From JBDNJM01 sp041687755 (GTDB taxonomy: Bacteria; Planctomycetota; UBA1135; GCA-002686595): a stretch of DNA of 22,851 nt. The DNA lies in contig JBDNJM010000132.1 in assembly GCA_041687755.1 (NCBI GenBank), forward strand, positions 1-22,851. Direction: 5' to 3'. Below are positions 14,405-21,588 of this stretch, piece after piece. Position 1 is the first letter of the stretch; every line of letters starts with the position of its first letter. The translations under genes and the position numbers were made by a program. The notes below the pieces were generated by a model, which searched no databases, was not told the origin of the DNA, and saw nothing but the letters and a program-made list of their open reading frames with translations.

Positions 14405-15639
14405 AGGCTGTTCAGGACGTCGGCGTCGATCGCAACCTCTTCGCCGGTGCGCACGGCCTCCGTGGCGGCCAAAGCGACCATCAGCGAGCGCGCGCCCTCA
14501 GCAGCGGTGCACGCGACCTCCGCGCCCTCGGTGCAGCTCTTGATGAACGCCTCGAGTCCGTACCACAGGGACGACTCGGGCAAGCCGATGCCGTCCTTGA
14601 GCTTGTTCTGGGCGGCGAGTTTGGTCGCGTCGGCAATCAGCGTGATGCCCTGCTCGTTGCCGACCGACTGGCGGTTGGCGTAGACCTCCCAGCCTTGGGT
14701 GGGGGAGTCGGCCTCCTTGAACAGCCAGCCGTGGGTCCAGCCGAGCTTGAACGTGCCCATGTGGCCCTCGAACTGCTCGTACGAGCCGTCGAAGCTGTTC
14801 GCGATCGTTGCCTCCCAGCCGAGCTGGGTGCCGTCGGCGTAGCGCAGGCTGGTGCTGACCGTGTCGGGGACTTGGCGGCCGTCCTTGTGCAGGCGGATGG
14901 AGCCGTTGCCGCGCACCGACGTCGGGTACTCGCCCGTGAACCAGTGGAACACGTCGAACTGATGCACGCCGAGCTCGCCGGGCAGCCCGAGTGAGACTTC
15001 CGCGTCGGTGCGCCAGTTGAGTGCCTTCTGGTCCGCGGGGTCGCGCACGGGCGTCGTCCAAGTGGTCTTTTCGGCGGAGCGCGAGCGCAGCGCGACGAGG
15101 TCGCCGATCGAGCCGGAGCGGTAGAACTTCCAGGCCAGGTTGTAGATCGGGTTCACGCGGCCCAGTTGCCCGACCTGGAAGACCTTCGAGCTGTTCTTGG
15201 CGGCCTCGGCGAGTCGCTTGGCGTCGTCGAGCGTGTGCGCCATCGGCGCCTCGCAGTAGACGTGGTGCCCGGCGGCGAAGGCGGCCAGCGCGGGCTCGGT
15301 GTGTAGGTGCGTCGGCGACGCGACGATCACCGCGTCCAGGTCCGTGTGGGCGCTGAGCAGCTCGGCGTGACCGGTGTAGCCCACGGCGCCCTTAGCGCGG
15401 CGCAGGGCGCTCTTGCGGCGCGACTCCACGGGATCCGCGAGGCCGACCACTTCCACCGCCGGCCACTTCGCCAGCTCCGTCAGGATCGTGCGCCCCTGGC
15501 GGCCGCAGCCGACGAGCCCGACCTTGAAGGACTGCCTCAGGTTCAGCGCCGGCGCGAGCTCGAGTTGGGATCCGAGGGAAACGGCGGCGGCCGCACCGAG
15601 GCTGGTGCGCAGGAACTGACGGCGATCGCTGGCGGTCAT
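14401..15639 (-). CDS. Tat-exported Gfo/Idh/MocA family oxidoreductase
   Basis: This 412-residue protein begins with a twin-arginine signal (DRRQFLRTS, residues 5-13, then a hydrophobic Ala-rich stretch). The Rossmann fold starts at 39 (VGLVGCGRQGR, GxGxxG type), followed by VVGLADP (64-70) and AVIVASPTHLH (103-113). The substrate half includes GELGVHQFDVFHW, matching the family's DxGxHxxD-like pattern. The usual EKP signature is EAP here (residues 130-132, YCEAPMAH), so the Lys that normally contacts cofactor and substrate is missing. The start ATG 15639 lies 35 nt after the ApbE stop. The reaction is unknown; relatives oxidise or reduce sugar hydroxyls with NAD(P), and exported members usually carry the cofactor tightly bound. 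It overlaps the next gene by 4 nt. Confidence 0.92.
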   Translation of the reverse strand: MTASDRRQFLRTSLGAAAAVSLGSQLELAPALNLRQSFKVGLVGCGRQGRTILTELAKWPAVEVVGLADPVESRRKSALRRAKGAVGYTGHAELLSAHTDLDAVIVASPTHLHTEPALAAFAAGHHVYCEAPMAHTLDDAKRLAEAAKNSSKVFQVGQLGRVNPIYNLAWKFYRSGSIGDLVALRSRSAEKTTWTTPVRDPADQKALNWRTDAEVSLGLPGELGVHQFDVFHWFTGEYPTSVRGNGSIRLHKDGRQVPDTVSTSLRYADGTQLGWEATIANSFDGSYEQFEGHMGTFKLGWTHGWLFKEADSPTQGWEVYANRQSVGNEQGITLIADATKLAAQNKLKDGIGLPESSLWYGLEAFIKSCTEGAEVACTAAEGARSLMVALAATEAVRTGEEVAIDADVLNSL

Positions 15640-15674
15640 GGGGCGGGGGAGCGGGAGGGGCGGACCGGCAGCGG

Positions 15675-16454
15675 TCAGGGGGCGGGGGTCAACGCGCGCT
15701 GGATGGGCGCGACGTCGTGGGCTTGGAGGGCGGCGCGGACGCCGGGCGGCAGGTCCGTCCCGAGCACGGCGAGGGCGGTGGACCAGGCATCGGCGAGGGC
15801 GGCGGTCGGCGCGGTCACGGCCGCGAAGGTCGCGGCGTCGGCGGTGCGGCCGGGGCGCGGGTCGGCGATGTGCTGGCGGCCGGCCTGGGCGCTGGCGGAG
15901 AGGGCGCGGTCGGTGAGCTGCACCACGCGGGCATCGTCGGCGAGGCGCACGCTGAGCTTCCAGGCATCACTCATCGGGGGAGTCCCAAGAGCAATGGCGG
16001 TGCTGGTGCCGCCGTGCAGCAGGGCGGCTTCGAGCGCGGGGCACTCCCGCAGCTCGTCCGCGGCCAGGTCGAGGGCGAAGCCCTTGGCGACGGCGCCGAA
16101 GTCGAGGCGCGTTTCTGAATCGCTCAGGCGTACCGTCGAGGCCTCTGGGTCGAGCAGAAAGCCGCCGGGCGAACCGTGGGTGATACTGAACGCGCCCGCG
16201 GACTCCTCCTCGACCTCGAGGCACAGCTCGAACAGGTCGTAGAGGTCCTGATCGAGGCGCACCGGATGCGAGCAGGCCTCGCGCTCCAAGAAGCGCGCGA
16301 AGCTCGCGCGGTCAAAGCGGTTCAGCCGCAGAGCAACCTCCTCGATCTCGGCCACGGCCGCCTCACCAGCGGCGCGCAGCTCGCGCTCCGAGTCGCCCAC
16401 GAGGACGAGCTCGAAGCGCGTGGCCATGCAGGCGGAAGCCAGTCGAACATTCAC
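15675..16454 (-). CDS. apbE: FAD:protein FMN transferase (ApbE family)
   Basis: This 259-residue protein transfers FMN from FAD to Thr or Ser of target flavoproteins. ApbE landmarks appear in order: the N-terminal MATRFEL (family MGTxxxL) at 10-16, DFGAVAKGFALD in mid-protein, LHGGTSTAIALG, HIADPRPGR (family HIxDPxTG) and ADAWSTALAVLG near the end (family DALSTA). It is shorter than the typical 300-350 residues, and no signal peptide or lipobox precedes the first motif, unlike many periplasmic ApbEs. The start is GTG 16454 with a GGAAG about 11 nt upstream. No FMN-acceptor motif ([ST]GA[ST] in a flavin-binding domain) was noticed in the neighbouring proteins, so its target may be elsewhere. 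It lies 34 nt after the upstream oxidoreductase stop. Confidence 0.9.
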   Translation of the reverse strand: MNVRLASACMATRFELVLVGDSERELRAAGEAAVAEIEEVALRLNRFDRASFARFLEREACSHPVRLDQDLYDLFELCLEVEEESAGAFSITHGSPGGFLLDPEASTVRLSDSETRLDFGAVAKGFALDLAADELRECPALEAALLHGGTSTAIALGTPPMSDAWKLSVRLADDARVVQLTDRALSASAQAGRQHIADPRPGRTADAATFAAVTAPTAALADAWSTALAVLGTDLPPGVRAALQAHDVAPIQRALTPAP

Positions 16455-16488
16455 CAGGTGGCTTCCGCTCTGCGGCCGGGAGGGGCGA

Positions 16489-17820
16489 CTAAGCCTTCTT
16501 GACGGTCAGGGTCTCGGGATCGAATTCCCACGAGCCGCCTTCCCACATGGAGCGGGTGGCGAGGTCGACGACGACCATGTGCTTGAGCCCAAGCTCGACC
16601 GTCGAGCGGTTCGGTTCACGGGTGCGCACCGAATTGAGCCAGTCCTCGCGCAGGCGGTCCTGCCAGTCGCCCGTCTCGCAGGTGATGTCTTGCGGGTCGA
16701 TGTCGTCGACGAACGGCGGCTGCGGCACGAGGCGGCAGCGCGCGGAGTCGGCGAGCAGGATGTCGGCCTTGTGGCCGCGAATCACGGTCTCGAGCCCGCG
16801 GTTGTTGCAGGTGCTGCCGGCCACGAGCATCGTGTGCTGGCCGCCGAATTCGACGTTGAGCAGCACCTGGTCGTGGTTCTCCATCTCCTTGTCGACGTAG
16901 TGCCCGCCGGTCGCGCTGACGCGCGTCGGAAAGCCGAGGTCGAGGGCGTGGATGATCGGGGTCATCTCGTGGACCAGGAGGTCGCCAATGATGCCGGTCG
17001 AGTACTTCTTGTAGCGACGCCAGCGGGCGTAGACCTTGCCGTCGAAGGGCTGGGGGCCGAGCGGGCCGCACCAGGCGTCCCAGTCGAGGTTGTCGCCGGG
17101 GACGACTTCGGGGTCGACGTAGTAGTAGTTCCACTCGCCGGCGGGGGTGTTGCGGCAGTAGCTGGTCTGGCTGAAGACGGGCTGGCCGATCGCCCCTTCG
17201 GCGATCAGGCGCTTCGCCTCCAGGATGTTCGTCTTCATCATGTACTGGGTGCCGACCTGCAGGATCTTGTCCTGGGAGGCATCCAGAGAGCGCTTGAGCC
17301 ACAGCGCGTCGTCGAGGTCGAGGGTCATCGGCTTCTCGACGTAGACGTCCTTGCCGGCTTCCATCGCGTGCACGGCGTGGGTCGCATGCCAGTGCTCGGG
17401 CGAGGCGATCAGCACCGCGTGGATGTCCTCGCGGGCGAGCAGCTCGGTGTAGTCGCGGTAGGCGGTGGCCTCGACGCCCTCCTGGGCCTCGAGCTTCGCC
17501 ATGGCGCTGTCGAGGCGCGGTTTGCAGACGTCGGCGAGGGCGACGATGTCGATGTTCTTGCGGCCCTCGGCGCGCATGCGCAGGAACCCGTCGATGTGGC
17601 CGGAGCCCATGCCACCGGTGCCGATGACGCCGATGCGGATGGCCTCGTCCTGGCCGATGGGCGTGTGCGGCTTGCCGGCGATCACGGGGCGCTCGAGGCC
17701 GCTGGGCTTGACCGAGGCGGCCATATCGGCGCAGCCGGCGAGGCTGAAGGCCGAAGCGGCAGCGGCGCTCTTGGCGAGGAAGTCGCGGCGGGAGGGTGAG
17801 GGGCGGAACGGCTTGGCCAT
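16489..17820 (-). CDS. Tat-exported lipoprotein Gfo/Idh/MocA family oxidoreductase
   Basis: This 443-residue protein carries a Tat signal (SRRDFLAK, residues 10-17) followed by the lipobox SLAGC with Cys30, so it is probably exported folded and lipid-anchored. The Rossmann motif is IGVIGTGGMGSGH (63-75), then VALADVCKPR and VLIASPEHWHATHA. The EKP motif is intact at 162-164 (YVEKPMTLDLDDA). The C-terminal half contains YSTGIIGDLLVHEMTPIIH and ends TRSMWEGGSWEFD, typical of the family's planctomycete/Bacteroidetes-type members. The reaction is unknown; carbohydrate oxidation or reduction is likely. It is the first gene of the minus-strand operon running to 12318. ATG 17820 has no strong Shine-Dalgarno. 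Confidence 0.93.
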   Translation of the reverse strand: MAKPFRPSPSRRDFLAKSAAAASAFSLAGCADMAASVKPSGLERPVIAGKPHTPIGQDEAIRIGVIGTGGMGSGHIDGFLRMRAEGRKNIDIVALADVCKPRLDSAMAKLEAQEGVEATAYRDYTELLAREDIHAVLIASPEHWHATHAVHAMEAGKDVYVEKPMTLDLDDALWLKRSLDASQDKILQVGTQYMMKTNILEAKRLIAEGAIGQPVFSQTSYCRNTPAGEWNYYYVDPEVVPGDNLDWDAWCGPLGPQPFDGKVYARWRRYKKYSTGIIGDLLVHEMTPIIHALDLGFPTRVSATGGHYVDKEMENHDQVLLNVEFGGQHTMLVAGSTCNNRGLETVIRGHKADILLADSARCRLVPQPPFVDDIDPQDITCETGDWQDRLREDWLNSVRTREPNRSTVELGLKHMVVVDLATRSMWEGGSWEFDPETLTVKKA

Positions 17821-17930
17821 AGGGTGGGGCTACAGGGGGGGGGGTCGCTGGCGGGGCTCCGGCAGGTGGGCCGGGGCAGGCAAGATCCTAAGGGTAGGAA
17901 GCCGCTCTCGCGACTTGATAGCTTGTGGCG
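17821..17930. promoter_or_regulatory. Divergent intergenic region upstream of oxidoreductase operon
   Basis: These 110 nt separate the divergent starts of the Tat oxidoreductase operon and the coiled-coil gene, so promoters for both should lie here. I see a G-run (17836-17844) but no convincing -35/-10 pair or operator symmetry. It is a promoter region by position only. Confidence 0.3.
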
Positions 17931-18578
17931 ATGGACGTTGCCCCCTCTGCGGCCCGGCAGGCCGAACGCCGCCCTAGCCCCGCGACCCGGCCGATCGCTC
18001 GCCCCCTGCCCGGCCAGCCCGGTCGACGCTCGCGCCTGCAGGTGCGCTCGCCGATGGACCTGGTCCACCGCGAGGAGGTCGAGGCTCAAGTTGACCTGAT
18101 CGTCGCCGAGCGCGGCGGCAGCAGCTCGGGGGGCCTGTCGAAGGCCCGCGAACGCGTGGCCTACTTGGAGGGGGCCCTCGACGCCTCCGTGAAGCTGGAG
18201 CGCGCAGCCCAGTCGTACGCCGACAAGCTGGAGGAGCGCGCGCTCCAGGCGCGCGAGGACTACCACCGCGAGCTGGGGCAGCTGCGGACGATTTTGGACC
18301 AACGCGAACGCGAGCTCCGCACGCTCGCCCTAGAGATGGGCAAGATCCAGGGCCGGCTCGAGGCGGCTGAGCAAAAGCTGATCGAGTCCGGCGTGGAGCG
18401 CAGCCGCATCGAGGAGCGCGCCCGGACGGACGCGAGCCAGAGCCTGGCGGCCCTGACGAAGGCGACGGCGGATCCCCAGCGTCCGGCGCCGATCGTGGAG
18501 CGCAAGGATCTGGTGACCGTGTTCTACGTTGCGGCGGGCCTCGCCGCGGTGGCGCTGCTGACCTGGATGCTCAAGTGA
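17931..18578 (+). CDS. Coiled-coil protein with C-terminal membrane anchor, unknown function
   Basis: This 215-residue protein is not recognised. The first about 40 residues are rich in Pro, Arg and Ala and probably disordered. Residues about 45-165 have strongly charged heptad-like sequence (ARERVAYLEGALDASVKL, LEERALQAREDYHREL, LGQLRTILDQRERELRTL) predicting a long coiled coil. The last about 20 residues (TVFYVAAGLAAVALLTWMLK) are one transmembrane helix, so the protein would be tail-anchored with the coiled coil in the cytoplasm. ATG 17931 is chosen; an in-frame GTG two codons earlier (17925) is equally possible, and the recognisable part starts at an internal Met near 42. It stands alone between the oxidoreductase operon and the convergent glutamate dehydrogenase gene. 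Confidence 0.7.
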   Translation: MDVAPSAARQAERRPSPATRPIARPLPGQPGRRSRLQVRSPMDLVHREEVEAQVDLIVAERGGSSSGGLSKARERVAYLEGALDASVKLERAAQSYADKLEERALQAREDYHRELGQLRTILDQRERELRTLALEMGKIQGRLEAAEQKLIESGVERSRIEERARTDASQSLAALTKATADPQRPAPIVERKDLVTVFYVAAGLAAVALLTWMLK

Positions 18579-18608
18579 GCTGAGCGTCTGGCGGGGGTGA
18601 AGGACTCG

Positions 18609-18695
18609 CGGGGAGCTTGCGGGGTGGGGAGATGGTGGGAGGGATGGTGTCTGACACCATCCCTCCCACCATCTCCCCACCCCGCAAGCTCCCCG
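18609..18695. repeat. Perfect 43-nt-arm palindrome centred on GGTGTCTGACACC, copy 2
   Basis: Arms 18609-18651 and 18653-18695 are perfectly complementary around a single central T at 18652. The core GGTGTCTGACACC is itself the centre, unlike the other copies, where the core lies in the arms. The outer arms are purine-rich on one strand (GGGAGG and GGTGGGAG tracts). It lies between convergent gene ends, 30 nt after the coiled-coil gene stop and 38 nt before the end of the glutamate dehydrogenase gene. A hairpin would need to open a few central bases. No T-run follows on either side. Confidence 0.93.
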
Positions 18696-18733
18696 GCCAG
18701 CCCGGCGCGCGCCGGTGGTCTGGAGGAACTGGA

Positions 18734-20071
18734 CTAGATCGCGCCGAACGCGAGCATCGCCTCGGCGACCTTGCGGAACCCGGCCACGTTGGCGCCCTTG
18801 ACGTAATCGGCATCGTCGCCGCTCGCGCCGTTGTCCATGCACTTGGTGTGGATGTCGTGCATGATGCGCTGCAGGCGCTCGTCGACCTCTTCGCGTGACC
18901 AGCTCAGACGTTGGGCGTTTTGGGCCTGCTCGAGGCCGCTCACGGCCACGCCGCCCGCGTTCGCGGCCTTGCCCGGCCCGAACAGAATGTGCTTGGCGCG
19001 GAAGGCGTGCACGGCTTCGGCCGTGGAGGGCATGTTGGCGCCCTCGCTCACGAGCCCGACGCCGTTCGAGAGCATCGTCTGCGCGTCCTCGCCGCCGATC
19101 TCGTTTTGGGTCGCGCAGGGGAAGGCCGCGTCGGCGTCCAGGCCCCAGGGGGTCTTGCCATCGAGGTACTCGACCCCACTGGAGTTGTAACTGCTCAGGC
19201 GACCGCGCTGCTCCTCCTTCAGCTGGCGCAGCTCTTCCAGCTGCTTCTCGGTCAGGCCCTCAGGTGCGTGCACGGTCCCCCCGGAATCAGAGAGGGAGAC
19301 GACGTTCGCGCCCAGCTGGATCAGCTTCTGGGCGGCGTACAAGGCCACGTTGCCGGAGCCCGACACCAGGCAGCGTTTGCCGTCGAGGGACTCGCCGCGG
19401 CGCGCGTACATCTCGCGGGCGAAGTACACCGCGCCGTAGCCGGTGGCTTCCGTGCGGCCCACGCTTCCGCCGTAGGTCAGGCCCTTGCCGGTCAGTACGC
19501 CCGCGTGGCGGTTGCAGATGCGGCGGTACTGGCCGAACAGGTAGCCGATCTCGCGGGCGCCGACGCCGATGTCACCGGCGGGGACGTCGGTGTCTTCGCC
19601 AATGTGGCGCTGAAGTTCGGTCATGAAAGCCTGGCAGAAGCGCATCACCTCGCGGTCGCTCTTGCCCTTCGGATCGAAGTCGCTGCCGCCCTTGCCGCCG
19701 CCCATGGGCAAGCCGGTCAGGGAGTTCTTCAGGATCTGCTCGAACCCGAGGAACTTCAGGACGCTGAGCGTGACCGAGGGATGGAAGCGCAGGCCGCCCT
19801 TGTAGGGCCCGATCGCGTTGTTGAACTGGACCCGATAGCCGCGGTTGACGTGAATCTCGCCGCTGTCGTCCTCCCAGGTCACGCGGAACATCACCGTGCG
19901 ATCCGGTTCGACCAAGCGCTGGAGCAGGCGCGCCTCGCGGTAGCGCGAGTCCTCGTTGATGATCGGAATCAGCGTCTCCGCCACTTCCTCGACGGCCTGT
20001 TGGAACTCCGGCTCGTGCGGACTCTTGCTCCGCACCTCGTCCATGAAGCTCTGCAGTTCGATTGTCGCCAA
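18734..20071 (-). CDS. gdhA: NADP-specific glutamate dehydrogenase
   Basis: This 445-residue enzyme reversibly aminates 2-oxoglutarate to glutamate in the cytoplasm, assimilating ammonium. It aligns along its full length with the 50-kDa hexameric GdhA of E. coli: FRVTWEDDSG, QFNNAIGPYKGGLRFHPS with K91, LPMGGGKGGSDFDPKGKS with active-site K127, DTDVPAGDIGVGAREIG, FPCATQNEI and ANAGGVAVSGLEQAQNA. The nucleotide-binding domain begins near CLVSGSGNVA. The start is TTG 20071: the residues it adds (IELQSF) match the E. coli N-terminus (YSLESF), whereas the first ATG (20044) would remove them. A weak AAGAG lies upstream. The 5' leader contains the long palindrome 20096-20236, only 24 nt from the start codon, which could separate it from the upstream peptidase gene or affect its translation. 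Confidence 0.95.
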   Translation of the reverse strand: MATIELQSFMDEVRSKSPHEPEFQQAVEEVAETLIPIINEDSRYREARLLQRLVEPDRTVMFRVTWEDDSGEIHVNRGYRVQFNNAIGPYKGGLRFHPSVTLSVLKFLGFEQILKNSLTGLPMGGGKGGSDFDPKGKSDREVMRFCQAFMTELQRHIGEDTDVPAGDIGVGAREIGYLFGQYRRICNRHAGVLTGKGLTYGGSVGRTEATGYGAVYFAREMYARRGESLDGKRCLVSGSGNVALYAAQKLIQLGANVVSLSDSGGTVHAPEGLTEKQLEELRQLKEEQRGRLSSYNSSGVEYLDGKTPWGLDADAAFPCATQNEIGGEDAQTMLSNGVGLVSEGANMPSTAEAVHAFRAKHILFGPGKAANAGGVAVSGLEQAQNAQRLSWSREEVDERLQRIMHDIHTKCMDNGASGDDADYVKGANVAGFRKVAEAMLAFGAI

Positions 20072-20095
20072 CGGTTCTCTTGGGGATGGGGGGGG

Positions 20096-20236
20096 GCAGT
20101 ACGGTGCCAGACACTATGCGCGCACCGCCGCGCAGGCTGGTGCTAGGCTCCCAAACACCGGAATTTTATTCCAGTGTCTGAGAGCCTAGCACCAGCCCGC
20201 GCGGCGGTGCGCGCATAGTGTCTGGCACCGTACTGC
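20096..20236. repeat. Long palindrome (about 70-nt arms), GGTGYCAGRCAC family, copy 3
   Basis: The element is symmetrical about 20166. The outer 38 nt of each arm pair perfectly and carry the core GGTGCCAGACAC. The next 17 positions pair with one mismatch. The inner 14 (CACCGGAAT against ATTCCAGTG and flanks) pair at 11 of 14, around a TTT loop. Unlike the other copies it sits between co-directional genes. Its right arm is translated as the C-terminus of the upstream peptidase, whose stop codon is at 20166-20168, and its left arm is in the leader of gdhA. Confidence 0.95.
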
Positions 20237-21353
20237 TGCGAAGGGGCTCGCCGCGGGCCAGCAGAAGCGAGGCCTCAAGGGCTCGCACCGCCCGATCAAA
20301 TCCGGGCAGCTCGGTGATCAAGACGGGTTCGGAGGAGCCGACCCGCAGGGCCGCGCCGATTCGCAGGAAGCAGCGTTCGATGCTCTCGCCGCGGCGGCTG
20401 GAGCCCACGAACAGCTTTTGGAGCATGCTCAGCAGGGGCGGCTCCTGCAGCGCGCTGCGCAGCATGGCCTCGGTCTGCCGGCGGGCCAGGTCGGCGCGGT
20501 CCAGGCCGTCCTCCTCGAGGCCGGCCGCGCTGAGGATGCGCTCGCTCGGGATCTGCCGGCGCCCCTCGCGGGTCGCCTCCAGCGCCAGCTCGTGCAGGCC
20601 TGCCAGCCCGACGCGTTCCACGATGCGCTCGGCGAGGTAGTGCCCCATCGCATAGACCCAGACGGTGTCGATCAGCTCGGCGCGGTTCCAGGGGCTCGCG
20701 TCTTCGAGGGCGAGCACGGCCGCGGGGCTCAGCGGGTCGTCCGGCTGGGGCACCTCGTGCTCGAGCCGGCCGATGTCGAACTGCCAAGGCTGCAGCCGCT
20801 GTAGGCGAATCGGAGGCCCGCTGCCGAGCAGCACGGTCAGGTGCTCGGCCCGGCGCTTCGATTCGGTGTACTGCTGCATCGCGATCCAGTCGGCGAGGCC
20901 CTCCTCGAGCGCGGGCGGCAGGGTGCGCCACTCGTCGCCGAGGTAGGCGTGCACCAACTCGTGGGTGAGGGTCGTGTCGCTGGTGCGCGCGCCCAGCAGC
21001 ACGCGCGTGTGGCGCATCCACCCCGGCAGCAGCCGCACGAGGCCGAAGCCGCCGCGCAGGGGCTGGCGCGTGACGCCGCCGACGTTTTCGCGATCGAACT
21101 CCTCGGAGCTGTCGTGGTCGAGCTGCCAGAGCTCGACGAAGCGGTCCTCAGCGCCCGGCAGCAGGCCGAGGACGAACTCGCGCTCTTCCGCGAAGCGTTC
21201 GGCGAGATCCTCGAGGCCGTGGGGCTCGAAGCCCCGGACGTTGCCGAACGCGAGCCCGACGCGGTGCTTGGGCGGCGCCGAACACCCTGCGCCGATGGCC
21301 GCGCTCCACAGCACGAGCAAGATGAGCAGGGGGGCGAGGGGTCGGCGCTGCAT
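20166..21353 (-). CDS. Lipoprotein zinc metallopeptidase (gluzincin, HExxH...E)
   Basis: This 395-residue protein starts with a signal (MQRRPLAPLLILLVLW) ending IGAGC, a slightly imperfect lipobox with Cys24. HELVH at 131-135 gives two zinc ligands and the catalytic Glu; EEGLADW at 150-156 gives the third ligand, most likely E151, as in gluzincins such as the MA/M61-like group. The C-terminal half is helical with no recognised domain. It is probably an envelope-anchored protease, but substrate and partners are unknown, and a non-peptidase role of the fold is possible. ATG 21353 is preferred to GTG 21383 because it starts the signal peptide. The last 23 codons (from SSTVPDTM onward) and the TAA stop lie inside a long palindromic repeat, so the natural C-terminus has probably been replaced by repeat-derived sequence. 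Confidence 0.82.
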   Translation of the reverse strand: MQRRPLAPLLILLVLWSAAIGAGCSAPPKHRVGLAFGNVRGFEPHGLEDLAERFAEEREFVLGLLPGAEDRFVELWQLDHDSSEEFDRENVGGVTRQPLRGGFGLVRLLPGWMRHTRVLLGARTSDTTLTHELVHAYLGDEWRTLPPALEEGLADWIAMQQYTESKRRAEHLTVLLGSGPPIRLQRLQPWQFDIGRLEHEVPQPDDPLSPAAVLALEDASPWNRAELIDTVWVYAMGHYLAERIVERVGLAGLHELALEATREGRRQIPSERILSAAGLEEDGLDRADLARRQTEAMLRSALQEPPLLSMLQKLFVGSSRRGESIERCFLRIGAALRVGSSEPVLITELPGFDRAVRALEASLLLARGEPLRSSTVPDTMRAPPRGLVLGSQTLE

Positions 21354-21588
21354 GGAGAGGCGAGCGCTAGCGCGTCGGACCACCCCGGGGGCGTCGTCTC
21401 ACGACGCGGCACTCCCGAGCTCGACCCCCGCGGCGCCCCCATCGAGCATAGTCGCCGGGGCGAGCCGCGTGACCGTCCGCGTGGCGGGCCTCCGGTAATG
21501 GGTCACCGAGCGCTGGGGATACGTATGCTCGCTCTCCTCACGTCCGCCGTATCTGCCGCTCCCCAGCGCGCCGCCCCCCCCTCGAGCG
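21354..21588. promoter_or_regulatory. Divergent intergenic region, peptidase / hydrolase-OsmC
   Basis: These 235 nt lie between divergent starts and should hold both promoters, but no clear -35/-10 pair is visible. A small perfect hairpin (7-bp stem GCGTCGT/ACGACGC, loop CTC, 21391-21407) lies about 38 nt upstream of the peptidase start. No open frame with coding character was seen. Confidence 0.3.

Noticed and set aside
16420..17799. A 459-codon plus-strand frame opposite the Tat lipoprotein oxidoreductase, and similar long frames at 4457-5716, 9311-10888, 12843-13682, 18911-20146 and 20841-22112
   Set aside because: All are mirror frames of well-supported genes on the other strand and show no domain pattern, signal peptide or ribosome site.
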